This document shows positions 42,641 to 50,039 of a DNA stretch of 64,000 bases, piece by piece. The notes beneath the pieces were generated by a model. It was not told where the DNA came from and ran no database searches. It saw nothing but the letters and a program-made list of their open reading frames with translations. Every line of letters begins with the position of its first letter. The first letter of the stretch is position 1. Where the stretch lies: positions 124,001 to 188,000 of the forward strand of contig NZ_JBNILH010000006.1 in the NCBI RefSeq assembly GCF_050107595.1, read 5' to 3'. The translations under genes were made by a program, and so were the position numbers. This stretch comes from Bacillus_AB infantis_C. GTDB taxonomy: Bacteria; Bacillota; Bacilli; Bacillales; Cytobacillaceae.

Positions 42641-43156
42641 ATGCAGTCATCTTTCGTTATATTTTTCATTATTGCAGGGTTCTTCCTTGGAGTCTGGAGA
42701 AGCTTTCCACAATACTACAGCACGCTCTTGTTCTGGATCATTGCCAATCTTGTTTATGAGCTTCTCCTGTATAATTATCGGGTCTGGGAATTCAGGCCTG
42801 TTTGGATTGATCATTTATTATTGCCTACTCACAATTCCATTTCGATGGCGATCTCTTTTATTATCTACCCTTTCGTCATGCCTGTTTTCCTCGGCCGTCT
42901 TCCAGAAAAGCTGAAGGGCCAGGCTGGCTGGATTCTGCTTTGGTCCATACTGTTTACGGGTGTGGAACTTATCGCCTTTTTAAATGACAGCATCAGCCAT
43001 CATCATGGCTGGTCCTTCCGCTGGTCCTTTCTGTTCAATATTGTGACGTTCACACTTCTGATTGCCCATTATCGCAAGCCGTGGATCGCGTGGCTCCTTG
43101 GCGGGATTTTTATAGCAGCTCTCTATCTTATATTTGATGTTCCGACTCCCTATTAA
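42641..43156 (+). CDS. CBO0543-like membrane protein
   Basis: 171 residues with about five membrane segments and the family-type FPQYYSTLLFWIIANLVYELLL, YRVWEFRP and SHHHGWSFRWSFLFNI. The CBO0543 family is common in Bacillus and Clostridium and is of unknown function. AAGAGGG lies 7 bases before the ATG. No partner gene is evident. Confidence 0.8.
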   Translation: MQSSFVIFFIIAGFFLGVWRSFPQYYSTLLFWIIANLVYELLLYNYRVWEFRPVWIDHLLLPTHNSISMAISFIIYPFVMPVFLGRLPEKLKGQAGWILLWSILFTGVELIAFLNDSISHHHGWSFRWSFLFNIVTFTLLIAHYRKPWIAWLLGGIFIAALYLIFDVPTPY

Positions 43157-43199
43157 GGAAAACGGTATGCAGTTTAGTTTATTAAATGTCATGCGGAGG

Positions 43200-43225
43200 T
43201 TATAGTATACATACAGACTATAACG
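43200..43225. promoter_or_regulatory. Inverted repeat upstream of ohrR
   Basis: GTTATAGT (43200-43207) pairs with ACTATAAC (43218-43225), an 8-base perfect inverted repeat with a 10-base spacer, 15 bases before the ohrR start codon. It may be an operator or an RNA hairpin. Confidence 0.5.
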
Positions 43226-43240
43226 ATAAGCGGTGAAAAA

Positions 43241-43690
43241 ATGACAAACGAGTACAGCCATTTAAAGCTCGAAAATCAGCTTTGCTTCCTTCTTTATGCT
43301 GCTTCAAGAGAGATGACCAAGCAGTATAAACCACTTTTAGATAAGCTTGAAGTCACTTATCCTCAATATCTTGTCCTTCTCCTTCTTTGGGAAAAGAAAA
43401 GCCTGACCGTAAAAAAACTGGGGGAGCTTCTCTACCTCGATTCCGGCACCCTTACACCCATGCTGAAGAGAATGGAGCAGCAGGGCCTCCTGACCAGGGA
43501 GAGATCTGCTGAGGATCAGCGGTCTGTATTTGTGACACTGACAGAAAAAGGAGTATCTCTTCAGGAACAGGCAGAATCCATCCCTGGGAAGATTTTCGAA
43601 ATGAGCGGCGCAAACGAAGAGGAGTACAATTCGCTGAAAACCTCCCTTCTGCAGCTTTTACAGATCCTTCATCATAAACATGAGCAATAA
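43241..43690 (+). CDS. ohrR: OhrR-type MarR-family organic peroxide regulator
   Basis: The 149-residue protein is highly similar to B. subtilis OhrR: N-terminal HLKLENQLCFLLYAASREMTK with the peroxide-sensing Cys15, the only Cys in the protein; the winged helix (VKKLGELLYLDSGTLTPMLKRME); and DQRSVFVTLTEKG. It represses ohrA until Cys15 is oxidised by organic hydroperoxides (1-Cys mechanism). It faces ohrA convergently, sharing a terminator. Confidence 0.96.
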   Translation: MTNEYSHLKLENQLCFLLYAASREMTKQYKPLLDKLEVTYPQYLVLLLLWEKKSLTVKKLGELLYLDSGTLTPMLKRMEQQGLLTRERSAEDQRSVFVTLTEKGVSLQEQAESIPGKIFEMSGANEEEYNSLKTSLLQLLQILHHKHEQ

Positions 43691-43723
43691 AAAAAGGATG
43701 CCAGCCAAGCGGGCATCCTTTTT
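43691..43723. terminator. Bidirectional terminator between ohrR and ohrA
   Basis: AAAAAGGATGCC (43691-43702) pairs with GGCATCCTTTTT (43712-43723), with T-rich flanks on both strands. Confidence 0.92.
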
Positions 43724-43726
43724 ATT

Positions 43727-44152
43727 TTACTGAACAACTTCAAGCTGAACCTCAATATTCCCATTCACAGCTTTTGAATATGGGCAGACACCGTGGGCTT
43801 TCTCTACCAGTTCATTCAGGAGGCTATCCTCTATGCCTGTTCCTTTCACCTGCAGAACAACCCCCAGCTTAAAGCCTTGATCGCTTTCGTCTTTTAAAAG
43901 GCTGACATTTGCAGTCACTTCCGATCGGAAAGAAAGCCTTTCTTTCCTTGCAACCATCTGCAGCGCACTGTCAAAGCAGGCTGCATACCCTGCGGCAAAC
44001 AGCTGCTCAGGATTCGTTGCTTCAGGTACTTCCTTTTTCCTTGGAGTTCCTGGCATGGCTACATCCAATGCCAAATTCCCTTCTGCAGATGAAACTCGGC
44101 CTTCTCGTCCGCCAATTGCTGTTACTGTTGATGTGAATAATGGTTTTGTCAT
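43727..44152 (-). CDS. ohrA: Organic hydroperoxide resistance protein (Ohr/OsmC family)
   Basis: 141 residues with the Ohr catalytic pair Cys59 (AAGYAACFDSAL) and Cys123 (GVCPYSKA), plus Glu49 in ATNPEQLF and Arg16/Arg19 in GGREGRV. It is a lipoyl- or thiol-dependent peroxidase that reduces fatty-acid and other organic hydroperoxides. ATG 44152 has AGGAG 8 bases upstream. A perfect palindrome at its promoter and the adjacent ohrR support OhrR control. Confidence 0.95.
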   Translation of the reverse strand: MTKPLFTSTVTAIGGREGRVSSAEGNLALDVAMPGTPRKKEVPEATNPEQLFAAGYAACFDSALQMVARKERLSFRSEVTANVSLLKDESDQGFKLGVVLQVKGTGIEDSLLNELVEKAHGVCPYSKAVNGNIEVQLEVVQ

Positions 44153-44173
44153 GTGAATCACTCCTATTTATTA

Positions 44174-44187
44174 ATTGCGCGCAATTT
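44174..44187. promoter_or_regulatory. OhrR operator candidate at ohrA
   Basis: AATTGCGCGCAATT is a perfect 14-base palindrome just downstream of the ohrA -10 element, where a repressor would block initiation. B. subtilis OhrR boxes are different AT-rich repeats, so the match to OhrR is inferred from position. Confidence 0.65.
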
Positions 44188-44189
44188 AA

Positions 44190-44218
44190 TTTTATAAAAT
44201 CAATTAAAAAACAGCAAT
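44190..44218 (-). promoter_or_regulatory. Sigma-A promoter of ohrA
   Basis: Minus strand TTGCTG (44213-44218), 17 bases, TAAAAT (44190-44195), directly upstream of the palindrome. Confidence 0.6.
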
Positions 44219-44235
44219 GTTTTTGCTCAACAATA

Positions 44236-44261
44236 AAAACCACAGCAGCAGCTGTGGTTTT
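44236..44261 (-). terminator. Terminator of the XRE/membrane operon
   Basis: AAAACCACAGC (44236-44246) pairs with GCTGTGGTTTT (44251-44261), followed on the minus strand by TTATTG. Confidence 0.8.
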
Positions 44262-44270
44262 GGATTGGAA

Positions 44271-44660
44271 TTAATCCGCATATCTCTTAACAAGTACGTA
44301 TTGGATGATAGGATACGTAATATAAGCAATGCACAAAGCGATAAACAGTGTGTAATTCTCTCCCCTGCTCACAAGGAAGAAGTCGATGATCCATAAAAGC
44401 AGAAGTGCAGCAATTACAACATAATAGCTGATCCTGGCGCTGTTTTTAATGATCTGCCTGCCCATCTCATCCTTCTGGACTTCCTTCCTTGCCCCCCAGG
44501 TCATGAACTGAACCCAGCCGGTCAGCAGGGCGATGATTACGAGGAGCTCGGCTGACCCTATGGAGGCATCCTCGATTTTCATATAGCTGATGAAGGTTCC
44601 CCCAAAATAAAGTGTTGCCGCTATCAGAAACACCAGTGCTGCTATTTCTTTTCCTTTCAT
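44271..44660 (-). CDS. Four-span membrane protein coupled to an XRE regulator
   Basis: 129 residues, four hydrophobic segments, with a cytoplasmic turn GARKEVQKDEMGRQIIKNSARI after the second. Such small membrane proteins next to YozG-type HTH regulators are common in Bacillus; function unknown. Its start overlaps the stop of the HTH gene by 4 bases (ATGA), so the pair is translationally coupled. Confidence 0.85.
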   Translation of the reverse strand: MKGKEIAALVFLIAATLYFGGTFISYMKIEDASIGSAELLVIIALLTGWVQFMTWGARKEVQKDEMGRQIIKNSARISYYVVIAALLLLWIIDFFLVSRGENYTLFIALCIAYITYPIIQYVLVKRYAD

Positions 44661-44866
44661 TTCTCATTCCCCCTGCTCCTAAAATGGAATAGCTGATCCA
44701 CTGTCATGCCAAGGGACTCTGCCAGCTGAAAGGCAAGAGCAAGGCTGGGATCATATTTGTTGTTCTCGATTGCATTAATCGTCTGTCGCGAAACGCCGCA
44801 TGCTTTAGCCAGCTCTTCCTGGGAAAGTCCGCTGCTTTTTCTCACATCTTTGATTTGATTTTCCAT
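44657..44866 (-). CDS. XRE-family (YozG-like) transcriptional regulator
   Basis: 69 residues, a single Cro/CI helix-turn-helix: IKDVRKSSGLSQEELAKACG (helix 2), VSRQTINAIENNKYDPSLAL (recognition helix 3), then helices 4-5. It is of the short YozG type, without a sensing domain. Repeated near-palindromes overlap its promoter region, so autoregulation is likely. Confidence 0.93.
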   Translation of the reverse strand: MENQIKDVRKSSGLSQEELAKACGVSRQTINAIENNKYDPSLALAFQLAESLGMTVDQLFHFRSRGNEK

Positions 44867-44888
44867 TCACACCACTCTGCCGTAATTT

Positions 44889-44953
44889 TGTCAAACGTGT
44901 TTTACATTTATAGAATAACATGACAGTATTTTACATGTCAAACATGTTTTACA
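44889..44953. promoter_or_regulatory. Duplicated near-palindromic operator of the XRE gene
   Basis: TGTCAAACGTGTTTTACA (44889-44906) and TGTCAAACATGTTTTACA (44936-44953) are 18-base direct repeats differing at one position, each almost palindromic, 47 bases apart. Each contains a TTGACA -35-like hexamer on the minus strand. Likely sites for the XRE protein. Confidence 0.7.
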
Positions 44954-44965
44954 CTTCCTCAAAAT

Positions 44966-44992
44966 AAAAAAGAACCTTGAAGGCTCTTTTTA
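44966..44992 (-). terminator. Terminator of the Nudix gene
   Basis: Minus strand AAAGAGCCTT pairs (with G-U pairs) with AAGGTTCTTT and is followed by T-rich sequence. Confidence 0.7.
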
Positions 44993-45008
44993 CATGAAAG
45001 AATACTTA

Positions 45009-45449
45009 TTAGATATATCCTGTCTTTTCAAGCATTTTCCGGGCTGTACTATTCAGTGAAGGAAGGGAATGCAGGGGGAAATAGGCCAGCTCCAGGCTTT
45101 CTCCGTCTTTTTTTAGGATGCCCTCTATGTCAACCGCTTTATAGACTGCTGTTGCATTATAGATTTCATCCCCGTGGGGAAACTGATAATAAAACTCTTT
45201 CCCTGAGACCAGCGTCAGCAATTCCAAAGATTTGGCCGTTAAGCCCGTTTCCTCGAAAAGTTCTTTCCTGGCCGTCTCTTCAAAAGAATCACCCAATTCC
45301 ATCCCGCCCCCGGGAATCCCCCAATCCAGTGTATCTGACCTTAATTGAAGCAGCAGCTCCCCCTTGCCATTGAAAACAATGACCGCTGAACCGGGAGCTA
45401 TGATTGGCTCTGTACCGATATATCTCCGCAAAGATTTAATATAATTCAT
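45009..45449 (-). CDS. Nudix hydrolase
   Basis: 146 residues with the Nudix box at about 47-69: GGGMELGDSFEETARKELFEE, where Lys replaces the usual Arg before the catalytic Glu63 and Glu66-Glu67 bind the metal. It hydrolyses a nucleoside diphosphate linked to another moiety; substrate unknown. It lies 10 bases after the alpha/beta hydrolase gene on the same strand, so they are probably co-transcribed. Confidence 0.93.
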   Translation of the reverse strand: MNYIKSLRRYIGTEPIIAPGSAVIVFNGKGELLLQLRSDTLDWGIPGGGMELGDSFEETARKELFEETGLTAKSLELLTLVSGKEFYYQFPHGDEIYNATAVYKAVDIEGILKKDGESLELAYFPLHSLPSLNSTARKMLEKTGYI

Positions 45450-45459
45450 AGAAACTCCT

Positions 45460-46086
45460 TTAGAAAGACTGGAAGTGCTGAATATCAGAAATGACGTTCT
45501 TTAACAGATCTATAGATCGGATGGGATCATCGCTTAGCTCCAGGCTGTGATTGCCGCCTTCCACTATTTTAATTGAAAGATTGGGATTCACTTTAATTCT
45601 TTCAATGCGTTCCCAAGTGAAAAATGGATCTTGATCTCCAATGATACAGAGCCCCTTATGGCTGCCAGCCGCCATGCTACTCAATACAAACTCTTTTTGA
45701 AGCAAAGGGGTCAGCCATACTGCTTTCGCATCCAGAAAGCTTTGATCCTTTAATAGATAAGGCAGCGCCATGGTTCCTATCGATTTAGCAACGATAAAAT
45801 ACTGCTCATACCCTTTACTTTTCAGTGCGTCATCAATCACAAGCCGGACCGCTTCAGCCAGTCCTTCCCCGGATAAGGAAGCCTGCTCTTCACGATTAAA
45901 GCTGTAGTTAAGATGAAGGACATCATAGCCCTTCGAGTAAAATAACCCTGTACAAAAATGAAGCAGCGGAGCCTGTACCGTATACCCTGCTCCAGGCAAA
46001 ATAATGGCCAGGCTGTCAGCCGTTTCTTTTTGCTCTATCAATCTGGAAGAGATTTTAGCATGATTTACTTTGTTTGCTGCTGTCAT
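45460..46086 (-). CDS. Alpha/beta hydrolase
   Basis: 208 residues, no signal peptide. The nucleophile elbow is FIVAKSIGTMALPYL (A-K-S-I-G, a variant of GxSxG), IIGDQDPFF carries the acidic residue and EGGNHSLEL the His. Length fits small KANL3/Tex30-like bacterial hydrolases. Substrate unknown. Probably first gene of a unit with the Nudix gene. Confidence 0.85.
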   Translation of the reverse strand: MTAANKVNHAKISSRLIEQKETADSLAIILPGAGYTVQAPLLHFCTGLFYSKGYDVLHLNYSFNREEQASLSGEGLAEAVRLVIDDALKSKGYEQYFIVAKSIGTMALPYLLKDQSFLDAKAVWLTPLLQKEFVLSSMAAGSHKGLCIIGDQDPFFTWERIERIKVNPNLSIKIVEGGNHSLELSDDPIRSIDLLKNVISDIQHFQSF

Positions 46087-46119
46087 ATGGACACTCCTTT
46101 TTCATGGCCTTCACCCTTT

Positions 46120-46527
46120 CTAAAAACAAAGAGTCTCTTTCAGCCCATTTATTTTGTCTTTGGCCTCCATATATACATTTCCGTTCAGCCAGGTTGAGTA
46201 TATCTTACTTCTTAAGTACTTCTTGAATCCCTTGCTTACTGCCCCGTCATACCCCTCACGTTCAAAAAACTGATGGGCCATTTGCCGCTTCGAGCTGCTC
46301 AACAGCATGATTCTATGGCAATCCAGTGCTCTGCAATAATTCTCTGCATATTGCAATAGCTTCTGCCCAACCCCGCGGCCACGATGATGTTCGTGAACCA
46401 CAATATTCTCAATTACTCCATATGGCCTTAAGACATGCAACGCTTGCATACATATGTTTACAGTCAGTGTTCCGAGAAGTATTCCTTCATCATCGTAAAC
46501 AATGGAAAGATTCTCTCCCCTATCACC
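46120..46527 (-). pseudogene. GNAT acetyltransferase lacking its N-terminal strand and helices
   Basis: The frame is open from 46527, just after an in-frame TAA, with no ATG/GTG/TTG until 46449. It reads GENLSIVYDDEGILLGTLTV and then VLRPYGVIENIVVHEHHRGR with the acetyl-CoA loop GRGVGQKLLQYAENYC, so the second half of a GNAT fold is intact. A typical member has about 40 further residues before this point; they are missing because the neighbouring gene ends about 35 bases upstream. A 5' deletion is likely. ATG 46449 could still start a shortened 109-residue protein. Confidence 0.65.
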
Positions 46528-46565
46528 TTATTTAAGCAGCTCGCCTGTTAACCACAAGCTGATAG

Positions 46566-46946
46566 CTATAAAAAAGCAGGCCAATGATGTAGGCCAATCA
46601 GGCTGAAAAAAGAGACTTCATCCATGTAACCAAGCAGCGCCAGCGTAATAGTGCAAATTGAATATAGCCCAATCATTAAATTGAATGCTTTTGATTTAGC
46701 CTGTTGGACGGCTTTTTCACTTCCTTTATCCCTTTCTTCCGGAGTTTCAAATCTTTTATCCAGAATGAACATAACGCCTGCAAACAAAAGCATAATACCA
46801 AGGAAACTGACTGCTATTGGGACTAAATCCATCCTTGTAAATAGTATGTTTAGGACGTCTGCCCCACTAATTCCAAGGAAGATTCCCATGCACGTCAAAA
46901 AAAGTCCTGCGGCAGCAAGAAACCATGGCCATATCAGCCTCTTCAT
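46566..46946 (-). CDS. Small membrane protein, C-terminus apparently frameshifted
   Basis: 126 residues with three membrane segments (about 6-27, 42-62, 95-113). The last residues SLIGLHHWPAFL are odd. One frame over, from about 46590, the sequence reads YIIGLLFYSYQLVVNRRAA to a stop at 46532, which would supply a natural fourth membrane segment and basic tail. So a one-base gain or two-base loss near 46590 is likely. AAAGGAG lies 7 bases before the ATG. Function unknown. Confidence 0.7.
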   Translation of the reverse strand: MKRLIWPWFLAAAGLFLTCMGIFLGISGADVLNILFTRMDLVPIAVSFLGIMLLFAGVMFILDKRFETPEERDKGSEKAVQQAKSKAFNLMIGLYSICTITLALLGYMDEVSFFSLIGLHHWPAFL

Positions 46947-47018
46947 AGCACAACTCCTTTTTATATTTTTCCATAATTATACATCCCCTGCTTCAACTCT
47001 GTAAACTCAGAAAATAAA

Positions 47019-47050
47019 CGAAGGCTGCCTCTTCAGCAGCCTTCGTTTTT
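47019..47050. terminator. Hairpin terminator after the aldehyde dehydrogenase
   Basis: CGAAGGCTGC (47019-47028) pairs with GCAGCCTTCG (47036-47045), T-rich on both sides. Confidence 0.82.
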
Positions 47051-47057
47051 TCGCTCA

Positions 47058-48536
47058 TTATTCAGGAATATATGGCAGCTCTAATGTCTTCGGAATATTG
47101 ATAACATGCACTTCTAGATAGGATTTCAGCCCTTCTTTGCCGTATTCTCGTCCAACTCCGGACTGCTTTACGCCTCCGAAAGGAAAGCGGACATCCAGTC
47201 CCTGTACGGCGGCGGTATTGATCATTGTGGTGCCTGCTTCGATCCTGCGCGCAACCTTGATCGCTTCTTCTTCGTCTCCCCAGACAGAGCTGGTCAGTCC
47301 ATAAATGCTTTCGTTATGAAGCTGGATCACCTGTTCTTCGTCATCGTAAGGAATGATCGGGACAGTCGGGCCGAATTGCTCTTCCACTACAATCGGATCA
47401 TGCGGATCTGCACCGAGTACTAATGTAGGCTGCAGGAAGTAGCCGTTATCCATAAGGTCCTGATCGAGGATTTTGCCAAGCTGGATGACTTCTGCCCCTT
47501 TGCTTTTTGCATCCTCAACCAGACTTTTCACATATTTGACCTGACCTTGATTATTGACCGGCCCGACGGTTACTTCAGGATTAAATGGATCGCCGACCCG
47601 GATCCAATTGTCCGCTGCTTCCCTGTATTTCTCCACAAAGTCTTTATAAATGGATTGATGCACATACACTCTTTTGGCAATCATGCAGATCTGGCCTGAT
47701 GTCAGGAAGTTGGAGATGACCATACGGCGCATCGCCTTCCCATCATTAACATCAAAGCTTGGCAGCACGATGGCAGCATCATTCCCGCCCAGCTCAAGTG
47801 TCATTTTCTTGATCGTCTCAGAGGCAGCCTTCATAATGCTCTTAGCTGTTTTAGTTCCGCCTGTAAATGCGATTTTCGCTACCTTCGGATTGGATGTAAG
47901 CTCGACCCCTACATCCGCCTCCCCATGAACCAGATTAAGGACACCCGGCGGGAATTCGGAAGCAATGATCTCCACCACCCGGCTGACAGCAAGGGGCGCA
48001 AACGGGCTTGGCTTCAGCACCATCGTATTTCCGGTCAGGAGCGCAGGGGCTATTTTAATCGTTGATAGCGATATCGGATAATTCCATGGCGTGATGGCTG
48101 ACACCACCCCGATGGGATCATAGGTAATAAGGGTTCTTCCGTTGTCATGCTCCTTTACCTGCGGTTCTGTTACCTCTTTTACATTCTGGCAGGCAAATTC
48201 CATCCACATCAGGGAAACGGCAATTTCCCCTTTCGAATCCCACAGTGCCTTGCCATGCTCCCGCGACAACAGCTCCGCAATTTCAGGGGTGGCATCTTTA
48301 ATTTTCCGGATGGCGCGCTCCATACGTTCGACCCGGTCTTCTACCTTGCTGACTTTCCACCGGCTGAATGCATCATAAGCTGCATCTATCGCCCTGATGG
48401 CTTCCTCTTTGGTATTGACCGGTGCATATCCAGCGATTTCCTCCGGATGGGCAGGATTTTCACGGGGAAAATTTTTCTCAGTCGGTGCTTTCTCCCCATT
48501 AATGATTGCGTCAATCTTTATTGGCTCCCTGTTCAT
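47058..48536 (-). CDS. Aldehyde dehydrogenase (NAD(P)-dependent)
   Basis: The 492-residue member of the ALDH superfamily oxidises an aldehyde to its acid. Catalytic residues are in place: Asn152 in TPWNYPISL, Glu248 in TLELGGNDA and nucleophile Cys284 in GQICMIAKRV. SFTGG-like IAFTGGTKTAKSI binds the cofactor. It resembles the succinate-semialdehyde/betaine group, but the substrate is not certain. Start ATG 48536 or the adjoining TTG 48539; GGGAGG lies upstream. Monocistronic. Confidence 0.94.
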   Translation of the reverse strand: MNREPIKIDAIINGEKAPTEKNFPRENPAHPEEIAGYAPVNTKEEAIRAIDAAYDAFSRWKVSKVEDRVERMERAIRKIKDATPEIAELLSREHGKALWDSKGEIAVSLMWMEFACQNVKEVTEPQVKEHDNGRTLITYDPIGVVSAITPWNYPISLSTIKIAPALLTGNTMVLKPSPFAPLAVSRVVEIIASEFPPGVLNLVHGEADVGVELTSNPKVAKIAFTGGTKTAKSIMKAASETIKKMTLELGGNDAAIVLPSFDVNDGKAMRRMVISNFLTSGQICMIAKRVYVHQSIYKDFVEKYREAADNWIRVGDPFNPEVTVGPVNNQGQVKYVKSLVEDAKSKGAEVIQLGKILDQDLMDNGYFLQPTLVLGADPHDPIVVEEQFGPTVPIIPYDDEEQVIQLHNESIYGLTSSVWGDEEEAIKVARRIEAGTTMINTAAVQGLDVRFPFGGVKQSGVGREYGKEGLKSYLEVHVINIPKTLELPYIPE

Positions 48537-48609
48537 CAAAGCTTAACCTCCCATAATCATAGATAAGCCTTAGTATGATGAAATCATCAAGGTTATATTC
48601 CAAAATTTG

Positions 48610-48636
48610 AAAAAGCAAGGAACCAGAGTCCCTTGC
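48610..48636 (-). terminator. Terminator of the PspA operon
   Basis: GCAAGG (48615-48620) pairs with CCTTGC (48631-48636), followed on the minus strand by five T. Confidence 0.7.
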
Positions 48637-48642
48637 CGTGAT

Positions 48643-49293
48643 TTATTCCTTTGTCTTCAGTTTATCCAGTTCAAGCTCCACTTCATCTGCTAAATGCGGG
48701 CTGACAGACGGTTTATTGGCATTGGCAGAGAGCAGCCGCCCTGCCTTTATATAAGCTTCCTGTTCAAGTACCTTTTCCTCCATTCTGGCAAACCCGCTGA
48801 GGACCTGGTCCGCCTTAAAGGAAACCGTGCTTTCCTGGATGTTCCTGATGGCCGCCGCTGCCTGATAGCGGGCTGACAGCTCATTTTTCTTCAGCATGAG
48901 CTCTTCATATTGCTGGTGGAGTGATTCAAGCTGCCCTGCCAGTTCATTGGTTTTTTCCTGGATGATTTCATATTGCTGAATGTAAACCGAGAGCTTCTTT
49001 TCGCTGACGATCTTCTCCTGTAAGGCAAGCTTTGCAATATCTTCCTCACCCTTTGATACGGCCAGTTCCGCCTGTCTGTTGCGCTTCTCTGCTGTTTCCT
49101 GTTCCGATGCAATCAGTAACGAGTATTTCTGTTCAACAGCATACTGCTGGGCCATTGCCTGCTTTCCTTTTTCCAGCTGTTCCTCCACTTCCCTTATATA
49201 CTGCTTCAGAAGGCTTATTGGATTCTCCATTTTATCAACTGCATCATGCAAGTCAGCAGTAACGATGCGTTTCATTCTTTTTAATACGCCCAT
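48643..49293 (-). CDS. pspA: PspA/IM30 (LiaH-like) membrane-stress protein
   Basis: 216 residues, nearly all helical coiled coil: MGVLKRMKRIVTADLHDAVD start, then MENPISLLKQYIREVEEQL, the classic PspA opening. PspA-type proteins polymerise on damaged membranes and protect them. The start is ATG 49293 with AGGAG just upstream; it lies 6 bases after the stop of the upstream membrane gene, so the two are one operon. In B. subtilis pspA responds to the envelope-stress sigma factor SigW; a possible similar promoter is at 49875-49900. Confidence 0.93.
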   Translation of the reverse strand: MGVLKRMKRIVTADLHDAVDKMENPISLLKQYIREVEEQLEKGKQAMAQQYAVEQKYSLLIASEQETAEKRNRQAELAVSKGEEDIAKLALQEKIVSEKKLSVYIQQYEIIQEKTNELAGQLESLHQQYEELMLKKNELSARYQAAAAIRNIQESTVSFKADQVLSGFARMEEKVLEQEAYIKAGRLLSANANKPSVSPHLADEVELELDKLKTKE

Positions 49294-49298
49294 TTCTC

Positions 49299-49814
49299 CT
49301 ATTCCTCCATTTTCGTTTTCTTTTCCCACTCATCCAGGAAGTCTCTGTTTCCCTGAAAGACGGTGCTTGTCCATTCATATGAAAAAGCGGCTGTCTCCTC
49401 ATTTCTGCGTATTTTATAGATCGTGTACAGTCCAATGAGTGCCACTGGAATGAACACAATCTCAGGAAGGAGCAGGAATAATCCCAGACCCGCGAGAAGT
49501 ATGCCAGCCCATTTCTTCAGCCCGCCATTTTGGGCCGTTCTCCATAAAAGAAATCCTGCTGCAATCATGAGCAGCTGCAGGATAACTGCCATTATGCTGC
49601 CTGTCTGCATCGAGGAGTGATGCTGCGCGGCTGGAGCAAACTCGATCACATGCTGGTGGAACCCGCGGCCCCGATGATGAGGTGCATAGTGGATCTGCAC
49701 CACTGCTGCCATTGGCCTTGAAGCTTGTCCATAGAACCAGCCCCCGGCTGATTTATAAATGGCGTATACTCCGGCAGCACCGATAGCGCCTCCGATAAGC
49801 ATCTTCATTTTCAC
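49299..49814 (-). CDS. His-rich membrane partner of PspA
   Basis: 171 residues starting at GTG 49814 (GGAGG 8 bases upstream). Order: first membrane segment (about 4-18, GGAIGAAGVYAIYKSAGG), a His-rich extracytoplasmic loop (HYAPHHRGRGFHQHVIEF, then QHHSSMQ), two or three further segments (about 75-95, 102-120, 122-137) and a charged cytoplasmic C-terminus. It is not one of the known LiaI, PspB or YdjGH proteins that I recognise. Its place directly upstream of pspA suggests it may anchor or sense stress for PspA; the His cluster could bind metal. Inference. Confidence 0.8.
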   Translation of the reverse strand: MKMKMLIGGAIGAAGVYAIYKSAGGWFYGQASRPMAAVVQIHYAPHHRGRGFHQHVIEFAPAAQHHSSMQTGSIMAVILQLLMIAAGFLLWRTAQNGGLKKWAGILLAGLGLFLLLPEIVFIPVALIGLYTIYKIRRNEETAAFSYEWTSTVFQGNRDFLDEWEKKTKMEE

Positions 49815-49874
49815 TTTCTTCACCTCCTTGTTAGTTGATGGCTGCAAAGAGAATATTAAAGGGCTTAGGAGAAA

Positions 49875-49900
49875 ATCGGGTGAAAAAACAGGTTTTTTCA
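49875..49900 (-). promoter_or_regulatory. Possible ECF (SigW-like) promoter within a palindrome
   Basis: TGAAAAAAC (49881-49889) and GTTTTTTCA (49892-49900) form a 9-base perfect inverted repeat. On the minus strand TGAAAA, 16 bases, then CGAT resembles a SigW promoter (TGAAAC-N16-CGTA). It lies about 60 bases before the operon start. Low certainty. Confidence 0.35.
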
Positions 49901-50039
49901 GGAGATATAAAAAAAGACCAATCTGATCCTTATTCTTCTCGCGAACGCATAAATACAAGATATATTTTTCCTAAAGCGATAGTCTTATTTGTTAGTCCCT
50001 GGAATATCTTTTCCCGAAAGAAAGAGAAGGAGGTACAAA

